Assembly (NCBI RefSeq): GCF_000738675.1
Contig: NZ_JPUX01000001.1
Span: 3,844,001 to 3,908,000 of the forward strand
Length of the DNA stretch: 64,000 nucleotides
Source: Serratia nematodiphila DZ0503SBS1
GTDB lineage: Bacteria > Pseudomonadota > Gammaproteobacteria > Enterobacterales > Enterobacteriaceae
Reading direction: 5' to 3'
In this document: in pieces, positions 31,913 to 40,108 of the stretch
Numbering within the stretch: the first letter of the stretch is position 1
Layout of the letters: each line of letters starts with the position of its first letter
Translations under genes and position numbers: made by a program
Notes under the pieces: model-generated
What the model saw: the letters and a program-made list of their open reading frames with translations, nothing else
Told to the model about the DNA's origin: nothing
Databases searched by the model: none

Positions 31913-33064
31913 TTATTTCCCCGCCGGCGCCTGCGCGCCCAAAATGCCCTTGCCTTCCGGCACTTCGGTAAAGCGACTGAGGATCTCGCTGTAGGTCTTG
32001 GCCGGATCCAAATCCGGGAACTGCGCCGGATAGATAAACTTCGCCAGATACTCCAGCCCCACGATGTTGTACGGGTGGTTGTAGAAGTTATGGTAGATGC
32101 CGTAGAACCGCCCTTCCTTCACCGCTGACACCGGCGAGAACCCCGGGCGCTGCTTCATGCGGTTGAAGGCCTCATCCACCTGCTGCTGCGTCACGCCATA
32201 GCCGAACGGCACCGCGGCGTTGGTCTTGCTGGCCCACTGCGAGCCGGAAACGATGTAAGCATCCGGTTTCATGCTGATCACTTTTTCCAGCGCCACGTCG
32301 CCGGTCGCGCCCGGCAGCAGCGCAGAACCGATGTTGCGCGCGCCGACCGCCTCGACCAACGCCCCCCAGCCGACGTGCGCATGGGTGAAGCAGCAGGACT
32401 CCAGCCCATTCAGGCCAGCTTTGGCCTCGAAAAACACCCGCGGTTTGGGTTCCACCGCCTGCGTTTTGGCCAGAATGGCCTGATAATGCTGCTGATAATA
32501 ATCGGTATATTGCTTGGCTTCGCTTTCGCGGTTGAGGGTTTCCCCCAGCAGCGTCACGCTTTTCGGCGTGTTTTCCACCGGCTTGAGCATGGTATCGATG
32601 AACAGCACCGGCACGTTCAGCGCCTTCAGCTTATCCAGCACGCCGGTTTGGCTCAGCGAAGGCTTGGAGCGCAGCTGGGCGATCATCAGATCGGGCCGCT
32701 TGGCGATCACGCTCTCCAGGTTCACTTCACCCTTATCGCTGAATCCCATATCGATGATGTTTTTCGCCCCCGGCCATTTGCTCTGCAAGATATCCCAGGT
32801 CGCCGCATCGCTTTTCTTCAGCAGGTTATTCCAGGCCACCAGCCGGCCGAACGGATTGGCGCGATCGAGCAGCGCCAGCGTGAGAATGTCGCGCCCGTCC
32901 TGCACCACGATGCGTTTCGGCTCTTGCTGGAGGGTGATCGTCTGGCCGGACGTGTCGGTCAGCGTCAGCGGATAAGTGGTGGCCATCGCCGGAGAAGCGA
33001 GCAAGGCGGCGCAAACCAGCGCCGGCAAAGTGATTCGACGGTGCACGAAAGACTCCTTAGTCAT
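31913..33064 (-). CDS. Lone periplasmic iron/siderophore-binding protein
   Basis: A 383-residue periplasmic binding protein of the helical-backbone metal/siderophore-receptor class (FecB/BtuF/TroA-like fold). A signal peptide covers about 28 residues (MTKESFVHRRITLPALVCAALLASPAMA). The mature protein starts TTYPLTLTDTSGQTITLQQEPKRIVVQDGRDILTLALL, then has RPDLMIAQLRSKPSLSQTGVLDKLKALNVPVLFIDTML in the linker-helix region. An unusual CC pair lies in NGLESCCFTHAHVGWG, with nearby His residues that may bind ligand. A Fur-box-like site lies upstream. No permease, ATPase or receptor gene is adjacent, so its partner transporter is elsewhere. It shares layout and its C-terminal YLAKxxYPAxFxDxDPA block with the binding protein at 62359. 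Confidence 0.82.
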   Translation of the reverse strand: MTKESFVHRRITLPALVCAALLASPAMATTYPLTLTDTSGQTITLQQEPKRIVVQDGRDILTLALLDRANPFGRLVAWNNLLKKSDAATWDILQSKWPGAKNIIDMGFSDKGEVNLESVIAKRPDLMIAQLRSKPSLSQTGVLDKLKALNVPVLFIDTMLKPVENTPKSVTLLGETLNRESEAKQYTDYYQQHYQAILAKTQAVEPKPRVFFEAKAGLNGLESCCFTHAHVGWGALVEAVGARNIGSALLPGATGDVALEKVISMKPDAYIVSGSQWASKTNAAVPFGYGVTQQQVDEAFNRMKQRPGFSPVSAVKEGRFYGIYHNFYNHPYNIVGLEYLAKFIYPAQFPDLDPAKTYSEILSRFTEVPEGKGILGAQAPAGK

Positions 33065-33082
33065 GAATACATTCAGGAAATA

Positions 33083-33106
33083 CTAATGAGAATGGCTTGC
33101 ATTATC
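33083..33106 (-). promoter_or_regulatory. Candidate Fur box for the lone binding protein
   Basis: On the minus strand GATAATGCAAGCCATTCTCATTAG resembles a Fur box, with GATAATG at one end and CTCATTA at the other. It ends about 20 bp before the start codon. GATAAT may also be the -10. A perfect 12-bp palindrome CCGGCATGCCGG lies just upstream at 33118-33129. Confidence 0.6.
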
Positions 33107-33167
33107 AAAGATAACGCCCGGCATGCCGGCGATTAATTGCAAAGGGATGTGTAAAGGAAGGATAAGA

Positions 33168-33189
33168 GGCGCGCCGGAGCCGGCGCGCC
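33168..33189 (-). terminator. Strong hairpin after the amino-acid transporter gene
   Basis: GGCGCGCCGG and CCGGCGCGCC form a 10-bp stem just after the stop of the transporter gene at 33197. The downstream minus-strand sequence has scattered T residues rather than a solid run, so efficiency is uncertain. Confidence 0.6.
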
Positions 33190-33196
33190 CAGGGGA

Positions 33197-34480
33197 TCAC
33201 ATCAGGCCGTAGATCAGCGCCGACAGCGCAATCAGCCCCATCACCAGCACGAAGACGTTGCTCGCCGCGCGATATTGGCGCATGGCCGGCACCGCACGCA
33301 CGGCGTACATCGGCAAGATGAACAGGATCGCCGCAATCAGCGGGCCGCTGATGGTTTCGATGATATGCAGCGCGCTGGGGTTCCACACCGTCGCCGCCCA
33401 GGTGAGCAGGAACAGCGACGCCGCCGAGATGCGGTGCGTCATGCGCGAGCTGAGCGGCTTGCCGACCGCGCGCGTGACGCCGTCGATCAGGCTGGTCGCC
33501 CCTTCCGTCACCCCCAGCGAAGTGCCGAGATAGGATTTGGCCATCGCCAGCATCGCCATCACCGGGCCAAGGTAGGCGATCAGCGGGTTGGAGAACTTGT
33601 TGGCCAGCGTAGTCAGCACCGTGATGTTCTGCTCTTTCGCCTGCAGCATGTCTTCATGAGACAGGCTCAGCACGCAGCTGAACACGAAGAACAGCACGGT
33701 AACGCAGATCAGCACATAGCTATAGCGCATGATGCGCGCGCAGCGGCGTTCCGCCTTCTCGCCGTACAGGCTCTTCTGGGTCGAGGCGAAGGAAGAGATG
33801 ATCGGCGCATGGCTGAAGGAAAACACCATCACCGGCACGGCCAGCCACAGCGAATGCCACAACCCCGGCGTGTCGAAGCGGGTGGCGGCCAGGCCGTGCA
33901 CGAAGTTGGCGGTATTCCAGCTCGGCATCAGATAGAGCGAAATGCCCATCAGGAACACCAGCAGTGGGAACACCAGCATGCCCATCGCCGCCACGATGCT
34001 GTCTTTGCCGCGCAGCAGCACCAGATTGAGCACCACCACCACGGCCAGGCTCAGCCAGAGGCGCGGCAGCGGCGCCACGTGAAACTGATGGATCAGGAAG
34101 CTGTCCAGCGCGTTGGTGATCGAAATGCTGTACACCAGCACGATCGGGAAGAACGCCATCAGATACAGCACCATGATGATTTTGCCGGCCAGCACGCCGA
34201 AGTGTTCCACCACCACATCGTGAATGTTGCCGTCGCGGCTGGAGCCGGAAAGCACGAAGCGGCTGAGCGCGCGGTGCGGCAAATAGGTCAGCGGGAAAGC
34301 GAACAGCGCCATCAACAGCAGCACCAGCGGGCCGTTCAGGCCGGCGTTGATCGGCAAGAACAACGTACCGGCGCCCACCGCAGTCGCATAGAGACCGAAC
34401 ATCCAGACGGTGTCGGTTTTGTTCCATTTGGCAGTCTGAGCGGCCGTCAGCATGCCTGAATCGGGAGAAATCGTACTCAT
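33197..34480 (-). CDS. HAAAP-family amino acid transporter (SdaC/TdcC-like)
   Basis: A 427-residue integral membrane protein of the hydroxy/aromatic amino acid permease family, with about eleven helices. It matches the serine/threonine branch (SdaC, TdcC, YhaO, YhjV): WMFGLYATAVGAGTLFLPINAGLNGPLVLLLMALFAFPLTYLPHRALSRFVLSGSS at the N-terminus, FSFSHAPIISSFASTQKSLYG in the middle, and AMAKSYLGTSLGVTEGATSLIDG. It is predicted to be a proton- or sodium-coupled symporter. The exact substrate, serine or threonine or another small amino acid, cannot be decided. The ATG at 34480 is preferred over one ten codons upstream. Confidence 0.88.
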   Translation of the reverse strand: MSTISPDSGMLTAAQTAKWNKTDTVWMFGLYATAVGAGTLFLPINAGLNGPLVLLLMALFAFPLTYLPHRALSRFVLSGSSRDGNIHDVVVEHFGVLAGKIIMVLYLMAFFPIVLVYSISITNALDSFLIHQFHVAPLPRLWLSLAVVVVLNLVLLRGKDSIVAAMGMLVFPLLVFLMGISLYLMPSWNTANFVHGLAATRFDTPGLWHSLWLAVPVMVFSFSHAPIISSFASTQKSLYGEKAERRCARIMRYSYVLICVTVLFFVFSCVLSLSHEDMLQAKEQNITVLTTLANKFSNPLIAYLGPVMAMLAMAKSYLGTSLGVTEGATSLIDGVTRAVGKPLSSRMTHRISAASLFLLTWAATVWNPSALHIIETISGPLIAAILFILPMYAVRAVPAMRQYRAASNVFVLVMGLIALSALIYGLM

Positions 34481-34700
34481 GAGACAGTCTACCTTAATCT
34501 GCGGCGACAACGATTGCGCCTAACGGGATATCCTTCTCCGCGAGTTTTTTAATAATAATCAGTGAATTAAAGCGATATTTCATACTTACGCCTGATGAAA
34601 GGACGGCAAAGGATAATGAAAAATCCGCTGCGGGTCTATGTTTTATCGGCTGAACGGACGATTTGCGAACACAATCTGCTGAAAAAGCAGGCGGCAGCAG

Positions 34701-34731
34701 AAAAACTAAGGGCCCCTTGCGGAGCCCTTAA
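34701..34731 (-). terminator. Terminator of the dehydrogenase operon
   Basis: On the minus strand TAAGGGCTCC-GCAA-GGGGCCCTTA forms a 10-bp stem (one G-U pair), followed by GTTTTTC, just after the cytochrome c gene. Confidence 0.85.
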
Positions 34732-34736
34732 ACGGT

Positions 34737-36074
34737 TTACTTCTTCGCGTCCGGATGGTCCGGCACCTCGGCGCTGCCCATCTCCTTCTCGTCGCGGATC
34801 ATCGAGCGGTCTTTGCGCACGTCGGCCACGTCGGAAGCGCTCACCGGTTTGGCGCTGTTGCCCCAGCTGGAGCGGATGAAGTTCACCACGTCCGCCACCT
34901 GCTGATCGTTCAGACGCCAGCCAAACGGCGGCATGGTGATGTTGGATACCGCCCCCTGCACCGCCGGCGTAGTGTTGCCGGTCAGCACGATGTGGATCAG
35001 CGAAGTCGCGTCCTCGGTCTGCACCACCGGATTGCCCTTCAGCGACGGGAAGGCGCGCTTGTAGCCCACGCCGTCGGTGCGGTGGCAGGCCGCGCAGTTA
35101 TCGACATACAGCGCCGCGCCGGGCTTGCTGTCGTCGCCGCGCCACAGATCCTTGGCCACGCTGTCTTCGACCGGCGCCGCCTGCTGCTTGCCGTCTTTCG
35201 GCGGCAGCGATTTCAGGTAGCGCGCGATGGCGGTCAGATCGTCGTCGCTCAGGTATTGCAGGCTGTGCTCCACAACGTCGCTCATGCCGCCGAACACGAT
35301 CGCCTTGTCGTTACGGCCGGTTTTCAGGAACTCGGTCAGCTCGGCTTCGCTCCAGCTGCCCAGGCCATCCTTGCGGTCGCCGCGCAGGCTGGAAGCCACC
35401 CAACCGTCGATCGGCGCGTTGCTGCCGGACAGGTAGTCGTCGCTTTCGCTGTTGCTCAACGCTTTTTCCTGCATGGTGATGCTGCGCGGGGTATGGCAAG
35501 CGCCGCAGTGGCCCAGGCCTTCCACCAGGTAGCGTCCGCGTTCAATCACCGGATCGGCCTTGGCGTCGGCAACGAAGTCCGCCGGCGACGGCGCAAACAT
35601 GCCGCGCCAGATGCTCAGCGGCCAGCGCATCGACAGCGGCCACGGGATGTCGGAGTCCTTGTTGGCCTGTTCCACCGGCTGCACGCCGTGCATGAAATAG
35701 GCATACATGGCGCGCATGTCGTCCTCTTTCACCAGCGCGAACGACGGGTACGGCATCGCCGGGTACAGGGTGCTGCCGTTTTTGGCTACGCCCTTACGCA
35801 CCGCGTTGTCGAAATCCTCGAAGCTGTAATCGCCGATGCCGGTTTTCTTGTCCGGCGTGATGTTGGTCGAGTAGATGGTGCCGATCGGCGTCTCCATCGC
35901 CAGGCCGCCGGCGAAGGTTTTGCCGTTCTTGCCATCGGTATGGCAGGCCACGCAGTCACCGGCGCGCGCCAGGTACTCGCCGCGCTTGATCAGCTCGCTG
36001 CTGACGGTGGCATCCTGCGCCCAAACGGAAAAACTCACTGCACTGAGAACCAGTGCCGGTACAAATGCTTTCAT
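34737..36074 (-). CDS. Triheme cytochrome c subunit of a membrane-bound gluconate-type dehydrogenase
   Basis: A 445-residue secreted cytochrome c with a signal peptide (cleaved after SVWA, residue 19) and three haem c motifs: CVACH at 41-45, CGACH near residue 190 and CAACH near 338. This is the layout of the cytochrome subunit of the gluconate 2-, 2-ketogluconate, sorbitol and alcohol dehydrogenase family. It passes electrons from the flavoprotein subunit to ubiquinone in the inner membrane, facing the periplasm. Met ligands follow each motif at typical spacing. It is the last gene of a three-gene operon with the flavoprotein and small subunits (13 bp after the flavoprotein stop). Confidence 0.9.
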   Translation of the reverse strand: MKAFVPALVLSAVSFSVWAQDATVSSELIKRGEYLARAGDCVACHTDGKNGKTFAGGLAMETPIGTIYSTNITPDKKTGIGDYSFEDFDNAVRKGVAKNGSTLYPAMPYPSFALVKEDDMRAMYAYFMHGVQPVEQANKDSDIPWPLSMRWPLSIWRGMFAPSPADFVADAKADPVIERGRYLVEGLGHCGACHTPRSITMQEKALSNSESDDYLSGSNAPIDGWVASSLRGDRKDGLGSWSEAELTEFLKTGRNDKAIVFGGMSDVVEHSLQYLSDDDLTAIARYLKSLPPKDGKQQAAPVEDSVAKDLWRGDDSKPGAALYVDNCAACHRTDGVGYKRAFPSLKGNPVVQTEDATSLIHIVLTGNTTPAVQGAVSNITMPPFGWRLNDQQVADVVNFIRSSWGNSAKPVSASDVADVRKDRSMIRDEKEMGSAEVPDHPDAKK

Positions 36075-36086
36075 CGTTCGCCGTCC

Positions 36087-37868
36087 TTATGCCTGCACCA
36101 ATGGGCCTGGGTTTTTCAGATACTGCTCGCGAATGGCGCGGGCAGACCAGTAAGCCAGCGCCGCCACGGTGCCGGTCGGGTTGTAGCCCAGCCCTTGCGG
36201 GAAGGCCGATGCGCCGATCGAGAACACGTTGTGCACGTCCCAGCTCTGCAGATAGCGGTTGACCGCGCTGGTCTTCGGATCTTCCCCCATCACCGCACCG
36301 CCGTTCATGTGGGTAGTCTGGTAGCTGGTGGTATCGAAGTGGCTGTTGGCGTTTTTCGGGCTGCCGGCGATCAGTTTCGGGTTCATCGCCTTGGCGATCG
36401 GCGCCATCTTGTCGTACATGAACTGCGCCATCTTGATGTCGTTTTCCTGCCAGTCGAACGTCATGCGCAGCAGCGGCTGGCCAAAGACGTTCTTGTAGTT
36501 GGGATCGAGATCCAGATAGTTGTTGCGGTACGACTGGTGCGCGCCGTGGGCGTCCATCGAGACGTGATGGGTATAGGCATCCGCCACCGCCGCTTTCCAC
36601 TTGCTGCCCCAGGCCGGGGTGCCCGGCGGGGTCGGCAGGCCGGAGATCGGCTTGGTGCCCGCCTGGTTGACCCAGAATGGCGAACCGCCGACGAAGCCTT
36701 CTTTGGCGTGATCGAAGTTGTCGGCGTTGAAGTCATCCACGCCCACGCCGTTGCCGCCGGCGCCGATGAACGGGTTGGTGAACACGTCTTTATCGAAGAA
36801 CGCCTTGATGGTGGTCATGTTCTGGTAGGCGAAGTTGCGCCCGACCACCCCTTCGCCGGTCACCGGATCGTAAGGCTTGCCGATGCCGGACAGCAGCATC
36901 AGGTGCACGTTGTGGAACTGGAACGCGCCCAGGATCACCAGATCGGCCGGCTGTTCAATCTCGCGGCCCTGCGCATCGACGTAGTTCACGCCGGTGGCGC
37001 GGGATTTGTCGTCGGTCAGGTTGACCTTCAGCACGTTGGCGTTGGTGCGCAGCTCGAAGCGTTTCTCCATGCGCAGCGCCGGCAAGATGTTGACGTTCGG
37101 CGAGGCCTTGGAATACATGTAGCAGGCGTAGCCGCTGCAGAAACCGCAGAAGTTGCACGGGCCCATCTGCGCGCCGTACGGGTTGGTGTAAGAATCCGAG
37201 GTGTTGGCGGACGGCAGGTTGTAAGGGTGGTAACCCACCTCCAGCGCCGCTTTCTCGAACAGCTGAGCGGAGTAGGTATTTTTCTGCGCCGGCAGCGGGA
37301 AGTCGTCGGAGCGATCCGGCGCAAAGCGGTTACCGCCCTTCTGCGCCACTTTCTGCCCTTTGATGGTCCAGGCGGTGCCGGAGGTGCCGAACACTTTCTC
37401 CGCCTTGTCGAAGAACGGCTCCAGCTCGTCGTAAGTCACGCCGAAGTCCTGGATGGTCATGTCCTTCGGAATGAAGTTTTTGCCGTAACGCTCTTCATAA
37501 TGGCTGCGCATGCGCAGTTCGATCGGATCGACGCGGAAATGCACGCCCGACCAGTGCAGGCCGGCGCCGCCGACGCCGGTGCCCGGCAGGAACGCCGCCA
37601 GCTGGCGGTAAGGCACCGCGGTCTGACTGCTGTTATGGCGAATGGTGACGGTGCTTTTCGACAGATCCTGGAACAGCTTACGGCGGATGTTATAGGTCAG
37701 CTCGTCGATCACCTGCGGGTAAGAACCGTCCGGATAGGTGTCGCGCATAGGGCCGCGCTCCAGCGCCACCACGTTGAGGCCGGCCTCGGTCAGCTCTTTG
37801 GCCATGATCGCGCCCACCCAGCCGAAGCCGACGATCACCGCGTCTACTTTTTTCATTACCGTTGCCAT
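36087..37868 (-). CDS. GMC-family flavoprotein subunit of a gluconate-type dehydrogenase
   Basis: A 593-residue FAD-dependent dehydrogenase of the GMC family. An N-terminal FAD-binding motif VDAVIVGFGWVGAIMAKELTEAGLNVVALERG is followed by GVGGAGLHWSGVHFR (FAD loop). A Cys-rich segment CNFCGFCSGYACYMYSKAS near residue 238 may hold an iron-sulphur cluster, as reported for this subfamily. The C-terminal catalytic region has NSHFDTTSYQTTHMNGGAVMG and NVFSIGASAFPQGLGYNPTGTVAALAY. It oxidises a sugar acid or polyol in the periplasm. Substrate (gluconate or 2-ketogluconate most likely) is inferred from the operon type only. It lacks its own signal peptide and is exported with the Tat-tagged small subunit in this family. 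Confidence 0.9.
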   Translation of the reverse strand: MATVMKKVDAVIVGFGWVGAIMAKELTEAGLNVVALERGPMRDTYPDGSYPQVIDELTYNIRRKLFQDLSKSTVTIRHNSSQTAVPYRQLAAFLPGTGVGGAGLHWSGVHFRVDPIELRMRSHYEERYGKNFIPKDMTIQDFGVTYDELEPFFDKAEKVFGTSGTAWTIKGQKVAQKGGNRFAPDRSDDFPLPAQKNTYSAQLFEKAALEVGYHPYNLPSANTSDSYTNPYGAQMGPCNFCGFCSGYACYMYSKASPNVNILPALRMEKRFELRTNANVLKVNLTDDKSRATGVNYVDAQGREIEQPADLVILGAFQFHNVHLMLLSGIGKPYDPVTGEGVVGRNFAYQNMTTIKAFFDKDVFTNPFIGAGGNGVGVDDFNADNFDHAKEGFVGGSPFWVNQAGTKPISGLPTPPGTPAWGSKWKAAVADAYTHHVSMDAHGAHQSYRNNYLDLDPNYKNVFGQPLLRMTFDWQENDIKMAQFMYDKMAPIAKAMNPKLIAGSPKNANSHFDTTSYQTTHMNGGAVMGEDPKTSAVNRYLQSWDVHNVFSIGASAFPQGLGYNPTGTVAALAYWSARAIREQYLKNPGPLVQA

Positions 37869-37870
37869 GG

Positions 37871-38596
37871 TTAGCCCCTCTCCCCACGAATCGAGACCGG
37901 CGGGAAGGGATAACGCTCCCCTCGCTCAACCCAGTCCATAAAATCGGCGCGCGCGCCCGGAAAATTAATCAGCTTCCAACCCACCATGTCTTTGTTGCCG
38001 CCATGGATAGGATCGCTGAAGAAACCTTCGCGGGTGTTTTGCAGCAGATAGGAGAAGAACAGTTTCGACGGCAGTTGCTGGAACTCCGCCTCGCCGGACT
38101 CGAACTTTTGCAGCAGAGCGTCCTGCTGCGCGCCATCCAGTTCGGCGAAGGGCTTGCCGGCGGTTTTCTTGCTGTAGGCGTCGGCGTCTGCGATGCCGAG
38201 GTTGTAGATTTGCTTGGGCACCAGCGGCAGCTGATAGCCCATCTCCTTCGGCACATCGGGGTTGAACGGCCCCTGCATGTACCAGATGGAGCCGGTGGCG
38301 TACGGGGTATTCATCTGGCGATCGATAAACTCCGGCACGCCGGCTTCCAGCGCGCCGGGGCCGCGATCGTCGGCCGGGATCAGGCGCGCGACGGCTGCCT
38401 TGATGAAGGCCCACTCTTCCGGGGTGAAAAAGGTCGGTTGGTAATCGTTCTGCGTTGAGGTGTTCGAGGCTGCGACCGCCGGTGTCGGTGCCGTCAGCGT
38501 GCCAACGCCGCTGCCACCAATTACCGCCGCAGGAATTAAGGTCATCGATTTCAACAAGAAATCGCGCCGCGAATTGTTGGTTTTATGATTCGACAT
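37871..38596 (-). CDS. Gluconate 2-dehydrogenase subunit 3 family protein (small subunit with Tat signal)
   Basis: A 241-residue small subunit of the gluconate-type dehydrogenase. It has a twin-arginine signal ([24 protein letters not shown]) and then the subunit-3 domain, with [40 protein letters not shown]. In this family it carries the flavoprotein across the membrane by the Tat system and is required for assembly. It is the first gene of the operon; its stop is 3 bp before the flavoprotein start. Two further in-frame ATGs lie upstream; the one at 38596 sits at the usual distance before the Tat motif. Confidence 0.88.
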   Translation of the reverse strand: MSNHKTNNSRRDFLLKSMTLIPAAVIGGSGVGTLTAPTPAVAASNTSTQNDYQPTFFTPEEWAFIKAAVARLIPADDRGPGALEAGVPEFIDRQMNTPYATGSIWYMQGPFNPDVPKEMGYQLPLVPKQIYNLGIADADAYSKKTAGKPFAELDGAQQDALLQKFESGEAEFQQLPSKLFFSYLLQNTREGFFSDPIHGGNKDMVGWKLINFPGARADFMDWVERGERYPFPPVSIRGERG

Positions 38597-38856
38597 GTCA
38601 CATTCCATCCAAAGATAGTCACAACTATTTAACCGCAACCTTGCGATCGATACGGGTTTTTAAAATAATTTGTTACTTATTTGTCTATTTATTGAAGGTC
38701 AGAATGCGTACAAAAGCAAAAATGTTACCGGTAACTTATTGAATGAACGTAAAGATTTATCTGCTAACGTAAATTTAACTTTTTGTGCGGTTTTTCCGAT
38801 AAGCGGTGAGGAAATAACGAAAAATGAGAGGTGGGTCGCGCGCTGGAACGGTACCG
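38597..38856. other. Promoter gap of the dehydrogenase operon
   Basis: About 260 bp, AT-rich, between the dehydrogenase operon start and the emtA terminator. It must carry the dehydrogenase promoter. I see no recognisable operator and no gene. Confidence 0.4.
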
Positions 38857-38888
38857 AAAACAAAATCGGCCGCGTTCAGCGGCCGATT
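38857..38888 (-). terminator. emtA terminator
   Basis: On the minus strand AATCGGCCGC-TGAAC-GCGGCCGATT is followed by TTGTTTT. It lies 16 bp after the emtA stop. Confidence 0.88.
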
Positions 38889-38903
38889 CGACAAAAGAGA
38901 GGA

Positions 38904-39569
38904 TTACTGCGACATCGCCTGATAGGCGGTGGTCACCTTCCACAAATAGCGCGGCGCCTGCGGTGCCGGGTGCTTTTTCTGGATGTGCTGATAAAACTCA
39001 TCCGGGCTCATCTGATTGATGCGATTGACCGCCACGCGCTTGTCCGAGGAGAAGGTGCGCAACATGGCGCCCGCCCCGTTCACGTACGAAACGATGGTGG
39101 CGTAACGCAAAGTCTGTGGATTGTTGATTCCGGCTAGCTGCTGGCTTTGAAGAATATTGATATAGGCCGTTCCCAGATCAATATTGACCGCCGGATCCTT
39201 CAGCTCACGCGAGCTGGGTTGCCCACTTCGTCCCTTCATGCGATAGGCGTCGCGGCCGGCGGTAGAAGCCTTAAGCTGCATCAATCCCACTGCGTTCGAG
39301 GTGCTGACCACGTTCGGGTTAAACCCGGACTCCACCTGAATAATCGCTTTAATCAGCGTTTCGTCAACGCCATAGTTGCTGGCCGCCTGACGAATGTAAT
39401 CGTTATAAGCAACCGGGGTGCCCGTGCGGTTTACCGGTGCCTGCGGAGGGGGTTTTAACCAACCGCCGCGCGTTGTGCCACTGCCTGAAATATTGCTTGC
39501 CGTTTGCGGGTCTTTGGCGCACCCCGACAAAAGTAAAATTGCCGTAAGGCAACCTATTTTTGTTTTCAC
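38904..39569 (-). CDS. emtA: Membrane-bound lytic endotransglycosylase EmtA (MltE)
   Basis: A 221-residue lipoprotein lytic transglycosylase that cuts the MurNAc-GlcNAc bond inside glycan strands. The catalytic Glu80 is in IIQVESGFNPN, followed by SNAVGLMQLKAST, GTAYINILQSQQLAGI and SYVNGAGAMLRTFSSDK, closely matching E. coli EmtA. The HPAPQAPRYLWKV tail is also shared. The frame is open upstream, but I chose the GTG at 39569: it has AGGG six to ten bases upstream and gives a compact lipoprotein leader MKTKIGCLTAILLLSGC (lipid Cys17). A longer N-terminus would spoil the signal peptide. The region between lipobox and domain is a Pro-rich linker. Confidence 0.9.
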   Translation of the reverse strand: MKTKIGCLTAILLLSGCAKDPQTASNISGSGTTRGGWLKPPPQAPVNRTGTPVAYNDYIRQAASNYGVDETLIKAIIQVESGFNPNVVSTSNAVGLMQLKASTAGRDAYRMKGRSGQPSSRELKDPAVNIDLGTAYINILQSQQLAGINNPQTLRYATIVSYVNGAGAMLRTFSSDKRVAVNRINQMSPDEFYQHIQKKHPAPQAPRYLWKVTTAYQAMSQ

Positions 39570-39678
39570 AGAATCCCTCACTCCTTTCAATGAGTTGCGT
39601 AGCATATACAACTTGTAAGGACACCTGCAGTAATTTTTTGGGCTAATCTCAAGCTATCCATATACCAAGAGGTGATTT

Positions 39679-39978
39679 ATGAGTCAATCTGCAACAAGCT
39701 GCTTTGTGGTGACTTTTCGCTATCAGGAAGAGGGATTAACCGACCTGGCGAAGCTGACCGGGCAATTGACGCGCGAGGGTTTTGTCACGTCGGTGACAGA
39801 CGAAAATGGCGTTCACCACGAACTCGGCAGCAACAGTTTTGCGTTCATAACCGTGCTGGATCAAGAGGATGTACTGCGCCTGGCGCAGGGGTTCGGGCAG
39901 TTGGCATTGGGAAAACAGCCGGAGGTGGCGATATGCAGCTGTGAGGACTACCTTCAGCGGTTACATACTGATACATAA
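39679..39978 (+). CDS. GhoS-like small protein (type V antitoxin family), no toxin partner
   Basis: A 99-residue protein that lines up along its length with E. coli GhoS, the endoribonuclease antitoxin that cleaves ghoT mRNA. Shared phrases are the opening CFVVTFRYQ (GhoS: TYVVSFDYP), the middle DENGVHHELGSNSFAFIT (GhoS: DEYGIPRQLNENSFAIT) and the end CEDYLQRL (GhoS: VDDYFRQF). GhoS has a Cas2-like ferredoxin fold. No GhoT-like small membrane toxin follows: the downstream 130 bp is the sitA promoter. So it is either an orphan RNase-type regulator or has another target. AGAGG precedes the ATG. Homology is read by eye and needs a search. Confidence 0.7.
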   Translation: MSQSATSCFVVTFRYQEEGLTDLAKLTGQLTREGFVTSVTDENGVHHELGSNSFAFITVLDQEDVLRLAQGFGQLALGKQPEVAICSCEDYLQRLHTDT

Positions 39979-40050
39979 AATGCTATAACTCCCCGGACGG
40001 TATTATTTTTCAGTTGGAGAAATACCCCGCCGGCGGTGGGCAAGTGGCGC

Positions 40051-40086
40051 TTGACTTCGCTTCAATTGATATTGATAATCATTTTC
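40051..40086 (+). promoter_or_regulatory. sit operon promoter with Fur box
   Basis: -35 TTGACT (40051-40056), a 17-bp spacer and -10 GATAAT (40074-40079) form a strong sigma-70 promoter. A Fur box at 40068-40086 (GATATTGATAATCATTTTC) matches the 19-bp consensus at 17 positions and covers the -10. Iron repression is therefore very likely. MntR may act as well, but I saw no clear MntR palindrome. Confidence 0.88.
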
Positions 40087-40108
40087 ATTTGAACCAGGAG
40101 ACGTCATC

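Noticed and set aside
34755..37874. A 1039-codon open frame antisense to the dehydrogenase cytochrome and flavoprotein genes
   Set aside because: It runs exactly opposite two well-supported genes, has no ribosome site, and its protein is low-complexity His/Arg/Val-rich, as expected for a high-GC shadow frame.
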